Assembly: GCF_001669775.1 (NCBI RefSeq) | Contig: NZ_LXWK01000015.1 | Location: 248,001-312,000 of the forward strand | Length of the DNA: 64,000 bases | Reading direction: 5' to 3' | Origin: Rheinheimera sp. SA_1 | GTDB lineage: Bacteria > Pseudomonadota > Gammaproteobacteria > Enterobacterales > Alteromonadaceae | Part shown: positions 19,511 through 28,783 of the stretch, in pieces | Layout of the letters: each line of letters opens with the position of its first letter | Numbering within the stretch: the stretch's first letter is position 1 | Notes under the pieces: generated by a model | The model's database searches: none | Told to the model about the DNA's origin: nothing | What the model saw: the letters and a program-made list of their open reading frames with translations, nothing else | Translations under genes and position numbers: made by a program

Positions 19511-21280
19511 ATGTATCAGCTAAGAGACTATCAACAACAAACCGTGCAAGCGGTATTGCATTACTTTCGACGGCAGGCTGACCCAGCCGTGGTGGTATTG
19601 CCGACCGGCGCCGGTAAAAGCCTGGTGATTGCTGAACTGGCCCGCCTCGCCAAAGGGCGGGTGCTGGTGTTGGCACATGTCAAAGAGCTTGTGGAGCAAA
19701 ACCACAGTAAATATCAGCAATATGGCCTGACCGCCAGTATTTACGCCGCAGGGCTTGGTCGTAAAGAAACCGGCGATCAGGTGGTATTTGCCTCCATTCA
19801 ATCAGTCGCACGTAATCTGGATGCTTTTTGCGCTAGCTTTAGCTTGTTAGTCATCGACGAATGCCATCGGGTGCCGCAAGACGAAGACAGCAGTTACCGC
19901 CAGGTGATTAGTCATCTGCAACAACAGAACCCCGGTATTAAAATTCTCGGTTTAACTGCCACCCCATTCCGGCTGGGGCTGGGTTTTATTTACCAGTATC
20001 ACAGCCGCGGCCTGGTGCGCAGTGAGGAACCGCGTTTTTTCCGCTTTTGTATTTTTGAATTACCTATTCGCTATCTGTTGGATCAGGGTTTCCTGACGCC
20101 AGCTAAAGTGCTGGATGCGCCGCTGCTCAGCTACGATTTTTCCGGGTTAAAACCCACTGCGGCTGGTTATTTTCGCGAAGATGAGCTGGCGGAAGTCATT
20201 AACAGTGCCAAAAGAGTCACGCCACAAATTATTAATCAGGTGCAGCACTACGCTAAAACCCGTCGTGGCGTGATGATTTTCGCTGCTACCAGCGCGCACG
20301 CCCGTGAAGTGTTGGGTTATTTACCTCAAAACGAAGCGGCGCTGATCCTGGCAACAACACCATCCGCGGAACGCCATCAGCTACTGACCGCTTTTAAAGC
20401 GCAGCAGCTGAAATATCTGGTGAACGTGGCGGTGCTGACCACGGGTTTTGATGCCCCGCATGTTGATTTAATTGCCATCTTGCGGCCAACCGAATCGGTC
20501 AGCCTGTACCAACAGATTGTTGGTCGTGGCCTGCGTCTGGCGCCGGGTAAAACTGATTGTCTGGTGCTGGATTACGCCGGCAATATGTATGATTTGTACT
20601 CTCCTGAAGTCGGCACACCGCCACCGGCTTCCGACAGTGAACTGGTGACCGTGCATTGTCCGGTGTGCCGTTTTGCCAATACTTTCTGGGGTAAAACCGA
20701 CATCAATGGCCTGGTACTGGAACATTATGGCCGGCGTTGTCAGGGGTTTGATCGCAGTGATCCAACGCATATTCACGAATGTGGTTATCGATTCCGGGCG
20801 AAATTTTGTCTGGAATGTGGCGCTGAACATGATATTGCCGCCAAATTTTGCAACCAGTGTCAGACGGTTTTGGTGGATCCCGATAAAAAGCTACAGGAAG
20901 CACTTAAACTCAAAGACGCACTGATCATCTATCCCCAGCGGATGGAGTTGTCCGTCATGACCGATGTGAAAGGCGCACAAAAACTAAAAATCAGTTATCA
21001 CAATGACGACAATCAACACATTCATGAATTCTGGCCCATTCAGACCAAGGCACAGAAACTTCGTTTTGCCACGCTATTTCTACCGCCGCATCTGCCGGAT
21101 CGGCATCGGCCATTTGAGATAAAAACGGTGGCGCTTATCGTCGCGCAAAGTCACAGGTTACGCCCACCGGACGCCATTGTCGCCCGTAAAGATGGCCGCT
21201 TCTGGCGTATTCGGGACAAGTTGTTTGAGTTGACCAAGACGGCGGAGTCAGGTCTGGCTGCTGCAGACGTAGCACTGTAA
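19511..21280 (+). CDS. radD: DEAD/DEAH-box helicase RadD (YejH)
   Basis: This is a superfamily 2 ATPase involved in recombinational repair. At 589 residues it matches E. coli RadD (586). Visible parts are the N-terminal Q-motif-like LRDYQQQTVQAV, Walker A PTGAGKS (31-37), the DECH box (116-119), motif III/VI segments GLTATPFR and QIVGRGLRL, and a C-terminal zinc-binding region with paired cysteines (VHCPVCRF, FCLECGAEHD, FCNQCQTVL). It stands alone, preceded by repeat copy A. Confidence 0.92.
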   Translation: MYQLRDYQQQTVQAVLHYFRRQADPAVVVLPTGAGKSLVIAELARLAKGRVLVLAHVKELVEQNHSKYQQYGLTASIYAAGLGRKETGDQVVFASIQSVARNLDAFCASFSLLVIDECHRVPQDEDSSYRQVISHLQQQNPGIKILGLTATPFRLGLGFIYQYHSRGLVRSEEPRFFRFCIFELPIRYLLDQGFLTPAKVLDAPLLSYDFSGLKPTAAGYFREDELAEVINSAKRVTPQIINQVQHYAKTRRGVMIFAATSAHAREVLGYLPQNEAALILATTPSAERHQLLTAFKAQQLKYLVNVAVLTTGFDAPHVDLIAILRPTESVSLYQQIVGRGLRLAPGKTDCLVLDYAGNMYDLYSPEVGTPPPASDSELVTVHCPVCRFANTFWGKTDINGLVLEHYGRRCQGFDRSDPTHIHECGYRFRAKFCLECGAEHDIAAKFCNQCQTVLVDPDKKLQEALKLKDALIIYPQRMELSVMTDVKGAQKLKISYHNDDNQHIHEFWPIQTKAQKLRFATLFLPPHLPDRHRPFEIKTVALIVAQSHRLRPPDAIVARKDGRFWRIRDKLFELTKTAESGLAAADVAL

Positions 21281-21386
21281 TGTGCAGCTCAAAGTGTTGT
21301 TTTACCGAATAAATCAACCTGCAGCTGCTTTACATTAAGCGGCAGTTAGGCAAAAATGAAAAAAATCATTGGTGAAAGGACGCGCT

Positions 21387-22022
21387 ATGTACCAATTATA
21401 TTATTCACCAGGCTCTGCCAGCCTGGTCGTCCATTGGTTGTTACTGGAACTGCAACAGCCGTTTACCCTGCATCAACTCGATTTTTCCAAAAACGAACAA
21501 AAATCTGCTGAATATTTAGCGATCAATCCTAGTGGTCAGGTACCGGTTGTGTTCGATGGCACACGTTATCTCTGTGAATCTGCAGCCATTGTGTTATATC
21601 TGACAGAACAACATGCAGAAGCCGGACTGGCGCCAGAACCAGCTTCTGCAAAACGCGCCGAATTTATCCAGTGGCTGATGTATTTGACCAATCAGTTGGC
21701 ACCGACGTTCCGGTTATGGTTTTATCCGGCAGATCTCGGATTAACCGAATATCCGCCAGCAACAAAACTGGCACTGCAGCATAAAATTGAAAGCTGCTGG
21801 GATCGGCTGGAGCAACATTTGACCCAGCACGGCCCATGGTTAACCGGCGATAAACCAACCGCTGCCGATTTTTTACTGACGATGTATATGCGCTGGTCGC
21901 GTAATATGCCAAACACCGCGTTAGCCTGGCCAAGGTTAAAGTGGATTGCCGATCAATTGCGGCAACGTCCATCCTGGCATCAGCTGAACATGACGGAAGG
22001 TTTAACTGAATGGCAATATTAA
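21387..22022 (+). CDS. Glutathione S-transferase family protein
   Basis: This is a 211-residue cytosolic GST. The thioredoxin-fold N-terminal domain contains YYSPGSASLVVHWLLLEL and the cis-proline/ES motif NPSGQVPVVFDGTRYLCESA. The C-terminal helical domain follows, with LTGDKPTAADFLL, the N-capping box region. The ATG at 21387 has GAAAGGA seven bases upstream; a GTG 18 bases earlier is also open. The substrate cannot be deduced. Confidence 0.9.
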   Translation: MYQLYYSPGSASLVVHWLLLELQQPFTLHQLDFSKNEQKSAEYLAINPSGQVPVVFDGTRYLCESAAIVLYLTEQHAEAGLAPEPASAKRAEFIQWLMYLTNQLAPTFRLWFYPADLGLTEYPPATKLALQHKIESCWDRLEQHLTQHGPWLTGDKPTAADFLLTMYMRWSRNMPNTALAWPRLKWIADQLRQRPSWHQLNMTEGLTEWQY

Positions 22023-22050
22023 TCAACGGCTTAGCAGTACAGGGTTTCTT

Positions 22051-22557
22051 ATGCAGTTAAAAGACATTAATAAAGACACCTACCGCAGTCATTTAAACGT
22101 CATTATTGTGTCGGCTATTGCCTTTTTTGCGGCGGTCGGTGTCGGAATATCCAGTTTGCTGGTGTTGTATTTTGGTTCTGCCGCCGGTGATAATTTCTTT
22201 TTAAATTTGCTTGGTGTCAGCATCGGCGGCGGTATTGCTGCTTTTTGTCTGCATCGGTTAAAAAGCTCAGCGTATTTTTATGAAGTGGCGTATGTCTGGG
22301 ATCTCAAACACGAACTGAACCTGATCAACCGCCGTTTAACGACCCTTAAACGCGCGGCCAGCGACAACAATGTCGATGCAATCATCATCTTGTTGTACAA
22401 CTATCATGGTTCACGCCAATTGTGGCAGCTTGATGATAACGTACTGAATCTGCAGGAACTCGAGCTGGACTTGATCCAACTTGAGGATAAAATCCGCCAG
22501 CTAGGACTGAAATTAGAGCCGAATCAATATCAACGAACTCTATTGACGAAATTCTAA
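22051..22557 (+). CDS. DUF3087 family membrane protein
   Basis: This 168-residue protein has two predicted membrane helices (about 16-42 and 48-66: VIIVSAIAFFAAVGVGISSL and FLNLLGVSIGGGIAAFCL). A cytoplasmic helical tail with LKHELNLINRRLTTLKRAA follows and is likely coiled coil. It resembles the DUF3087 family of marine gammaproteobacteria, whose function is unknown. It follows the GST gene by 28 bases and may share its transcript. Confidence 0.75.
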   Translation: MQLKDINKDTYRSHLNVIIVSAIAFFAAVGVGISSLLVLYFGSAAGDNFFLNLLGVSIGGGIAAFCLHRLKSSAYFYEVAYVWDLKHELNLINRRLTTLKRAASDNNVDAIIILLYNYHGSRQLWQLDDNVLNLQELELDLIQLEDKIRQLGLKLEPNQYQRTLLTKF

Positions 22558-22765
22558 CAAGATATTGTGCTTCCAAGCCCATTTTTACACATCTGACAAA
22601 CGCAGTGCCTTTCAATTGTCCAACACAAGAAAAAGGCAACAAGCGGGTAAAATTTCAGCACTATTTTTATTTTTCTGCCCTGCTGTGAAAGTTGTTCTGA
22701 ATAGATAATAATCAAGCCAGAAGCATTACCCAACAATGACAAATAAGCTGTTACAAGGTTCTAAT

Positions 22766-23608
22766 ATGACTGCGCAAAATGCCTTACTGACTATCCTGAT
22801 TGAAAAAATTCGTACCGATACTTTAGTTTTACCAAGCCTGCCAGAAATCGCCCTGAAAATCCGCAAAATGGCAGATGATCCAAATGTAAACCTCGCCAAA
22901 ATGTCAGACATGATTTCACATGATCCGGCGTTATCGGCTCGTATTATGAAAATCGCCAACAGCGCTTTTGTCGGCCGTGGTGTGCATGTCCATTCATTAC
23001 AGCAAGCCACTACCCGCATCGGTCTGCGTTACATTAAAAACGTAGTCACTGCGATGGCGATGGAACAGTTGTTTGTATCGAAGTCGGCTTTTGTCAAAAC
23101 CCAAATGGAAAAAGTCTGGTCGGAAACTCTGGAACTGACCGCATTTGCGCTGGCAGCAATGCAGCAATATAACTCGTCGTTTAAACACACGGCAGTGAAC
23201 TTCGACACCATGACATTGGCGGGCTTAGTCCACAATATCGGCGCATTACCGATCCTGACCGAAGCTGAGCGTCAACTGGAAATTTTCGGTGACGAAGCCT
23301 TTATTAAACAATCCATCACCAATATCTCCGGAAAAATTGGCGCGAATATTCTGACCTCATGGGGTTTCCCAAGTGAACTGATTGAAGTAGCCGAACAATG
23401 GGATGTAGACAGCTATAAGCCTGCGCACCCTTCTTATGTTGATTTTATCCGGATCGCGGCCATCAAACAGGGTCGTTACCACGCCGATGGCGATATGGCT
23501 GCCTTACTGAAACCTTATGCTGACCTGGGTTTAATTCCATCCACTGATTTCTATCGTTCACCGGAATTTGTGGTGTTGTTTAACGAATTTAAACAGCTGT
23601 TTGTTTAA
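22766..23608 (+). CDS. HDOD domain protein
   Basis: This is a 280-residue HDOD-domain protein; such domains serve as scaffolds in signalling, often linked to chemotaxis, motility or stress control. The opening LPSLPEIALKIRKMADDPN and the segment ISHDPALSARIMKIANSAF are characteristic. The usual HD metal ligands of true phosphohydrolases are absent, as expected. The ATG at 22766 has AAGG eight bases before it; an upstream ATG at 22736 lacks a site. No partner domain is fused. It ends at a strong bidirectional terminator. Confidence 0.88.
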   Translation: MTAQNALLTILIEKIRTDTLVLPSLPEIALKIRKMADDPNVNLAKMSDMISHDPALSARIMKIANSAFVGRGVHVHSLQQATTRIGLRYIKNVVTAMAMEQLFVSKSAFVKTQMEKVWSETLELTAFALAAMQQYNSSFKHTAVNFDTMTLAGLVHNIGALPILTEAERQLEIFGDEAFIKQSITNISGKIGANILTSWGFPSELIEVAEQWDVDSYKPAHPSYVDFIRIAAIKQGRYHADGDMAALLKPYADLGLIPSTDFYRSPEFVVLFNEFKQLFV

Positions 23609-23629
23609 TATTTCGCTAATCCTTTAATT

Positions 23630-23657
23630 AAAAAAACCGCCAGCTGGCGGTTTTTTT
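23630..23657. terminator. Bidirectional intrinsic terminator
   Basis: The stem CCGCCAGCTGGCGG (23637-23650) is a perfect palindrome, with an A-run on the left and a T-run on the right. It can end both the HDOD gene transcript (plus) and the lysC transcript (minus), which converge here. Confidence 0.9.
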
Positions 23658-23684
23658 ATCGTTAATTCACAGCTATCGTTCTGC

Positions 23685-25091
23685 TCAGAATAAAGCCTGA
23701 TGCAGCTCTTTCACCACACCGGCCGCTTCGCCATCCTGCACCAGAAAACACAGATTATGGCGGCTGGCACCATGGCAAATCAGTCGCATATTGATTTTTT
23801 CCAGTGCCTGAAATAATGAACCAGTGACACCGCGGGTGCTATGTAAATGGTTACCAATCACCGCGATTAAACTCAGATTTTGCTCCACCGTCACTTCAGA
23901 AAATGCTTTGAGTTCAGCCAACGCCGGTTCAATCGACTGAGTAAAAGCGCTGCCCGGTGCATCATCTAATGTTAATGCCACACTTATTTCTGAAGTGGTG
24001 ACTAAATCAACCGAAATCTGATGACGGCTCAAAATATCAAACACCCGCGCTAAAAAGCCTGCCGCATGGAGCATCGCCGGACTTTTTACGGTAATTAAGG
24101 TTTGCGCTTTTCGAAGCGCAATAGCGCGATAAGAAGGTTTGGTGTCGACTTGTTTGGAAATCCAGGTGCCCCCGGCATTAGGTTCGCGGCTGGAGCCAAC
24201 AAACACCGGAATATTCTGCCGCATCGCCGGAATAAGCGTCGCCGGGTGCAATACTTTGGCACCAAAAGTCGCCATTTCGGCCGCTTCATCAAAACTAATT
24301 TCCGGGATACACCGTGCCTGATCGGTAAGTCTTGGATCGGTGGTAAAAATGCCGACTACATCGGTCCAGATTTGTACCACTTTCGCCCCAACTGCTTCGC
24401 CCAAAATTGCCGCGCTGTAATCAGAGCCACCACGGCCTAACGTGGTGGTTTGCCCCTGACTGTCGGCACCGATAAAGCCTTGGGTAACGATGAGCTGCTG
24501 GGTTAACAACGGCTGCAGATACTGGCTGGTTAAGGCGGCAATAGTGTCAATTTGCGGCTCACCTTTGCCAAAACGTGAATCGGTACGCATCACCCGCCGC
24601 ACATCAAAACTGCTGACCGGCGCGCCCCGCTCGGCCAATACCTGGGCGAACAACACTGAACTTAACCGCTCGCCGAAGGATTGCACCAGATCTTTTTCGA
24701 TATCAGAGTAACTGCGGTTTAAATCCACTAGCGTTTTCAGTTCTAACAGCAACTGTTCAATAGCTGCGCCAACCAAAGCCTGTTGCTGCAATTGCTGCAG
24801 CACGGCATAGGTAATGCGTTCAACACCGGCATAAGCATTCAGACGCGCTGCCGCTTCGGTTTGTTTGGTCATCTCGACCAGCATATTAGTGACGCCAGAA
24901 CTGGCGCTGACCACTATTAACCGAATATTTGGATCGGCCAGCACAATATCGGCACAACGCGACATAGCTGCAAAATCTGCAACACTGGTACCGCCAAATT
25001 TGGCGACGATGATTTGATAAGACAAACTGGATGAAGACTGCTCTTCACGAGATAAGGATGCAGCAGACGCCGCAGAATTCAGATTTGACAA
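23685..25091 (-). CDS. lysC: Lysine-sensitive aspartokinase LysC
   Basis: LysC phosphorylates aspartate in the first step of lysine/threonine/methionine synthesis. The kinase motif VAKFGGTSVADF lies near residue 30, FGERLSSVLFA and RGGSDYSAAIL follow, and the C-terminal half holds two ACT domains (VDLVTTSEISVALTLD, and one around NLSLIAVIGNHLHST). The start is a TTG at 25091: AAGGAGAG lies at the ideal distance, whereas the longer open frame runs back into the leader RNA. 468 residues fits aspartokinase III. A lysine riboswitch lies 112 bases upstream, so end-product repression by lysine is expected. Confidence 0.95.
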   Translation of the reverse strand: MSNLNSAASAASLSREEQSSSSLSYQIIVAKFGGTSVADFAAMSRCADIVLADPNIRLIVVSASSGVTNMLVEMTKQTEAAARLNAYAGVERITYAVLQQLQQQALVGAAIEQLLLELKTLVDLNRSYSDIEKDLVQSFGERLSSVLFAQVLAERGAPVSSFDVRRVMRTDSRFGKGEPQIDTIAALTSQYLQPLLTQQLIVTQGFIGADSQGQTTTLGRGGSDYSAAILGEAVGAKVVQIWTDVVGIFTTDPRLTDQARCIPEISFDEAAEMATFGAKVLHPATLIPAMRQNIPVFVGSSREPNAGGTWISKQVDTKPSYRAIALRKAQTLITVKSPAMLHAAGFLARVFDILSRHQISVDLVTTSEISVALTLDDAPGSAFTQSIEPALAELKAFSEVTVEQNLSLIAVIGNHLHSTRGVTGSLFQALEKINMRLICHGASRHNLCFLVQDGEAAGVVKELHQALF

Positions 25092-25202
25092 GGTTTCTCT
25101 CCTTATAAAAAACATAAGCAGAGCATGGCATTTGCAGCGCAACAATCAGACACAGCAAACCAGGCGCGAGCCGGCATGCTGTCTACTTGCAGACGAACAA
25201 AG

Positions 25203-25368
25203 GCCAGAAGCTCTCCACCGGGTTTCAGGTGACAGTCGCAGGGATTCAGCCCTTTTGACCGGACGTTACGCTGCTACGACGTAACATCCTCGGCGTTCAT
25301 CCCCCTCATTCAGTATCCGGTTTATAGCAACCTGCGCTGAACTACCTGGTGAACGCTCCTCTTCTGGT
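25203..25368 (-). ncRNA. Lysine riboswitch (L box) upstream of lysC
   Basis: Read on the minus strand, the closing helix pairs CCAGAAG (25367-25361) with CTTCTGG (25210-25204). Between them are the conserved blocks AGAGGAGCG, GAGGGGG, GAACGCCGAGG, the GGGCTGAATCCC hairpin, TGTCACCTGAA and GGTGGAGAGC, in the order known from the E. coli lysC L box. The aptamer ends 112 bases before the lysC start. No convincing T-run terminator is visible in that gap, so control at translation initiation or RNA decay is more likely than termination. Confidence 0.92.
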
Positions 25369-25392
25369 CTATCAGATATGATTGACGGCGCT

Positions 25393-25421
25393 ACCTTACT
25401 GTAGTTTTTTACCTAAGGCAA
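25393..25421 (-). promoter_or_regulatory. Candidate sigma-70 promoter for the lysC leader
   Basis: On the minus strand TTGCCT (25421-25416) and TAAGGT (25398-25393) are separated by 17 bases. The implied start would lie a few bases before the L-box closing helix, which is where the leader should begin. The -10 match is imperfect. Confidence 0.45.
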
Positions 25422-25496
25422 CAGACTTTTAGATGTCTATCTGAATTATTCAGTCAACCAACGCAGTAAATAGCTTGTAAATAAATGATTTTAAAC

Positions 25497-25522
25497 CAAA
25501 AAAAACGGCGCCGAAGCACCGT
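25497..25522 (-). terminator. Intrinsic terminator of nhaD
   Basis: On the minus strand ACGGTGC-TTCG-GCGCCGT forms a seven-pair stem (one G-U pair) closed by a UUCG tetraloop and followed by a run of eight T. It lies 55 bases beyond the nhaD stop and before the lysC leader promoter. Confidence 0.88.
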
Positions 25523-25577
25523 TGTTTACAAGACTGTTTGCTGAGCCCAGACTCAGCTTAACAGTCATAATTCAGCA

Positions 25578-26822
25578 TTAACTGGCGAACTGGCCGAAGT
25601 AATACACACCGCTGTAACCCAGCGAGTAGGCAAACAGTAAATAACCAGCCATTTTGAAATAACTGCCAAACGTCAGCTCTTTGACTTTGCTCATCGCAAT
25701 AATACCAGCCGCTGAACCGATGATCAGAATTGAACCACCGACCCCAGTCGCGTAGGTCAGCATCAGCCATTCACCTGGACTCATCGTCAGATTCGCTTTC
25801 AGAAGCGCTGCAGTTAACGGTACGTTGTCAATCAGCGATGATGCTAAGCCCATCAGGTAATTGGCTTGTACTGGTGGTAATACCGCATACAGACTGGTGA
25901 AATGATCGAGGAAATGGATTTCTTTAAGAATACCCACCAACAACAATACGCCGAGGAAAAATAGCAGCGTTTCAAATTCAACTTCCCGCACATAATTCAA
26001 AATGCTTTGGGTGGTTTTCTTGCGCAGCAAAAACTGGGCGCTTAAGAACATAATACCAAGGCCAAACAGGAAGGTCAGCACCGGCGGGATTTGAAACAGG
26101 ATGTTTAATAATAAGGTCGAGCCGATGGTCGCGGCGAAAATACCGGCAATAATGGCATCGGCTTTTTCAATCGGTTTGGTCGACTTTTCAATTTTGATCC
26201 GGTCGTTCATACCGCGGGATAACAGAATCGCCAATACCGCTACAGCAAAAAATGCCGGGATGACCAATAACAACAAGTTGGCGATGGTGACCTTCTCTGC
26301 AAGGAAGAACATCAGCGTGGTTACATCACCGGTGATTAACGACACACCACCACTATTGACGGCAAAAATGATCAAGGTGGCGTATTTAATGCGCTTTTTC
26401 ACTTCCATTTTTAACGAAGCAATCACTGCAATTGACACTAAAGTAGCAGTGACGTTGTCGGCGAAAGACGAGAATACAAAAGCAAAAGCGGCAATGATAA
26501 ACATCAGCCGGCGTTCAGATAATTCCGCCGGCAACATGCGTTGCACCATCTGGGCGATAAAACCTTTGCTGTTAAGATAAGCGACAAAAGTCATAGTTGA
26601 CATCAAAAATAGCCACAAAGTCGCTATTTCTAATAGGTTATGGTTCAGCTGCTCACTGACTTCGGCACTTGTAGCACCGTGCATTGGAAAGATAAAGGCC
26701 AGGATCCAACACAGAGTACCGAAAAAAAGTGTCGTTTTTGCCTTGTTTACGTGGATAATATCCTCTATAACGATCAGCACAAATGCCAGGGCTACCAAGC
26801 CCAGTATTACCGTACTTAACAT
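25578..26822 (-). CDS. nhaD: Sodium/proton antiporter NhaD
   Basis: This 414-residue polytopic inner-membrane protein of the ion-transporter superfamily exports Na+ in exchange for protons in alkaline or saline conditions. Landmarks are VIEDIIHVNKAKTTLFFGTL at the N-terminus, SSFADNVTATLVSI and the mirrored ASSLIDNVPLTAALLKANL, the two halves of the inverted repeat with membrane-embedded Asp/Asn. GGTGA lies upstream of the ATG. It is transcribed alone, divergent from mksF and ending at a UUCG terminator. Confidence 0.92.
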   Translation of the reverse strand: MLSTVILGLVALAFVLIVIEDIIHVNKAKTTLFFGTLCWILAFIFPMHGATSAEVSEQLNHNLLEIATLWLFLMSTMTFVAYLNSKGFIAQMVQRMLPAELSERRLMFIIAAFAFVFSSFADNVTATLVSIAVIASLKMEVKKRIKYATLIIFAVNSGGVSLITGDVTTLMFFLAEKVTIANLLLLVIPAFFAVAVLAILLSRGMNDRIKIEKSTKPIEKADAIIAGIFAATIGSTLLLNILFQIPPVLTFLFGLGIMFLSAQFLLRKKTTQSILNYVREVEFETLLFFLGVLLLVGILKEIHFLDHFTSLYAVLPPVQANYLMGLASSLIDNVPLTAALLKANLTMSPGEWLMLTYATGVGGSILIIGSAAGIIAMSKVKELTFGSYFKMAGYLLFAYSLGYSGVYYFGQFAS

Positions 26823-26962
26823 AAAATTTCACCAGCTTATTGTGAGTGGAAGTGCATTATTGGCGGGGCGGCATTCTATCACTGCCAGCCACTTCGCACT
26901 ACCTGCAACTGGTCATACTTTGGTCGATATCCTTTAATTTTTTAACGAAAAGTTACAAGTTC

Positions 26963-28207
26963 ATGCTATCAGCAAAAAAAATCATCAAATGTCTGGACGA
27001 CCACTGGCCGGTATTAGAAACACTGGTCAGCCGCAGTACGCTTGGAAGTTTTAGTTTTCAGGATGTACAGGCGCTTATTCAGCGCAACTCACCAAGCCTG
27101 AGCAGCGAACAGGTGTTCCGGGAAGCGCAACGTTTGTTGCAGCATGAAGTGCTGATCCCACTGGCCAAATCCAGTCAGCTCGAACTGAACCGGGCGGTGC
27201 TGGAGTTTATTCAATTCCTGACTCAGGAACATCAGTTGGGTACCGTTGGCGATATCCAAAGTCGGATTGAAGATTTAGACCGGCTACGCGGCAAGTTAAA
27301 AGCCGCTGCCGACACTAAAGACGTCAGCGAAATGCGCCGATTTATCCGTTTAATGGATGAACGGGTGCGTGAAGTGGTGAAACATTTTCGCAAAAACGAA
27401 AGTGCCATTATGCATCTGGTCGAAAAGGCCAAAGCTGATGACGCCAAACTAAGCCTCGCCAAACGTTATAGCGCGGTGATGGAAGCATTTGACGAATACA
27501 TCGAACCTGTATTGCAGATGATCGATATCAATGCGCCCTTTCAGTACAGCATGCAGGCACTGGAACATCAGCTGAGTGAACTAATCCTCAATATCGAACA
27601 AACCGGCTTTTTACAAAGTGAAAAAGAGCCGCTGGTGCAGCTGCGCACCCGTTTGCTCGACATGAATCAGATTGGCCGTGAAGCGCTTATCCGAAGCACC
27701 GACGTGCTTATGCCACTGCGGGAAGAACTGCGTAAAAACACGCTGATTTCGCGTAACGCCAGTGCGCTACTAGCGCATCTTAGGAAAAAAGGCCTGGAAC
27801 CGACGCTGGAACAGCTGGTACCAAAATTCAGCTCGGATCATCAGAAATTCAGCTTAGGCTCGGCCAATCAGATCACCAGTTATATGGCGGAACTGGTTGA
27901 TTACCAGGACGAAGCTTATCAGATGCCGGAGCAGGTTGATCCGGGTGACAACGCCAATATCCGGGTGCCGGACCTGGCCGAAGTGTTAAAATCGGCTCGC
28001 ACTCAAAAAGCCAATACTGATTTATCGAAATGGCTGGCCAAAAGCTACCCGCAACTGCCAGTTGATGAATTGTTATTTTTATATCAGGAGCTTAGCCGCG
28101 CCCCTACCCTGAAACTTCAGCATCTTGAGCAGTACTCAACGCTTGAAGTTAACGGCTATCGCCTGACGCTCCACCCTTTTGTGCCCACTGCAACTTCCGG
28201 AACTTAA
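26963..28207 (+). CDS. mksF: MukF-like condensin kleisin MksF
   Basis: This 414-residue protein is the kleisin of a MukBEF-like SMC complex that shapes chromosomal DNA. The N-terminal part is winged-helix-like (FSFQDVQALIQRNSPSLSSE). The middle is helical and coiled (DIQSRIEDLDRLRGKLKAAA, with a KHFRKNE segment), and the C-terminus is a compact domain expected to bind the SMC head. I assign it by length, helix content and gene order rather than a single motif. The start ATG at 26963 is weakly supported, and the longer open frame to 26846 lacks a site. mksE follows after three bases. Confidence 0.82.
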   Translation: MLSAKKIIKCLDDHWPVLETLVSRSTLGSFSFQDVQALIQRNSPSLSSEQVFREAQRLLQHEVLIPLAKSSQLELNRAVLEFIQFLTQEHQLGTVGDIQSRIEDLDRLRGKLKAAADTKDVSEMRRFIRLMDERVREVVKHFRKNESAIMHLVEKAKADDAKLSLAKRYSAVMEAFDEYIEPVLQMIDINAPFQYSMQALEHQLSELILNIEQTGFLQSEKEPLVQLRTRLLDMNQIGREALIRSTDVLMPLREELRKNTLISRNASALLAHLRKKGLEPTLEQLVPKFSSDHQKFSLGSANQITSYMAELVDYQDEAYQMPEQVDPGDNANIRVPDLAEVLKSARTQKANTDLSKWLAKSYPQLPVDELLFLYQELSRAPTLKLQHLEQYSTLEVNGYRLTLHPFVPTATSGT

Positions 28208-28210
28208 TGC

Positions 28211-28783
28211 ATGCAGATTGAATTGGAACAATTAACCCAACTGGCTGAAATTCATAAGAAACTCAGCACCGGTTATCATATCAGCGAGCAGGATTTTGCC
28301 CTCTGGCAAGAGCTCGATACCAACGAAGAAGCATATGCTGCGCTCTTTACCGCTTTAGGTAACCAGCTCAAACGAGACAGCCGTGGTTATTTTCATTTTG
28401 ATGTTGATGACGCCACCGTCAATATGGGCAAAATTTCACGGTTATTTGCGCTGACCACTTATGCGCTGGTGGAGTTTTTTGCCGACCAAGGCCAGGATCC
28501 ACTACGTGCATTATTTGAAGTCGAAATCAGTCACGAAATTCTCGCCAGCATTTTGCAGCAGCAATATCATTTATTTGAGCAGCTGGAAGTATTTTCGGCC
28601 ACTGACCTAAAACGGGAAGTGATGAACCGCATGCTACGTTACGGTTTTGCTAAAGCGCAGGGTGAACATTTTAAATTATTGTCGCCAGTGTACCGTTACC
28701 TGGATGCATTAATGGCAGTAGACCAACTTGCTGAATTCCCGGGTGAATCTTCTAACGAGCAACAGGAGCAAGCCGATGTCTGA
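28211..28783 (+). CDS. mksE: MukE-like condensin subunit MksE
   Basis: This 190-residue, mostly helical and acidic protein lies between kleisin and SMC genes, the fixed place of MksE, the tandem winged-helix subunit that binds the kleisin. It shows GYFHFDVDDATVNMGKISRL and LFEVEISHEILASILQQQY. The start is three bases after the mksF stop, and the last eight bases overlap the mksB start. The family call is mainly by position and size. Confidence 0.8.
   Translation: MQIELEQLTQLAEIHKKLSTGYHISEQDFALWQELDTNEEAYAALFTALGNQLKRDSRGYFHFDVDDATVNMGKISRLFALTTYALVEFFADQGQDPLRALFEVEISHEILASILQQQYHLFEQLEVFSATDLKREVMNRMLRYGFAKAQGEHFKLLSPVYRYLDALMAVDQLAEFPGESSNEQQEQADV

Noticed and set aside
25092-25145. Upstream start of lysC
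   Set aside because: The extra residues overlap the riboswitch leader, and AAGGAGAG is placed exactly for the TTG at 25091.
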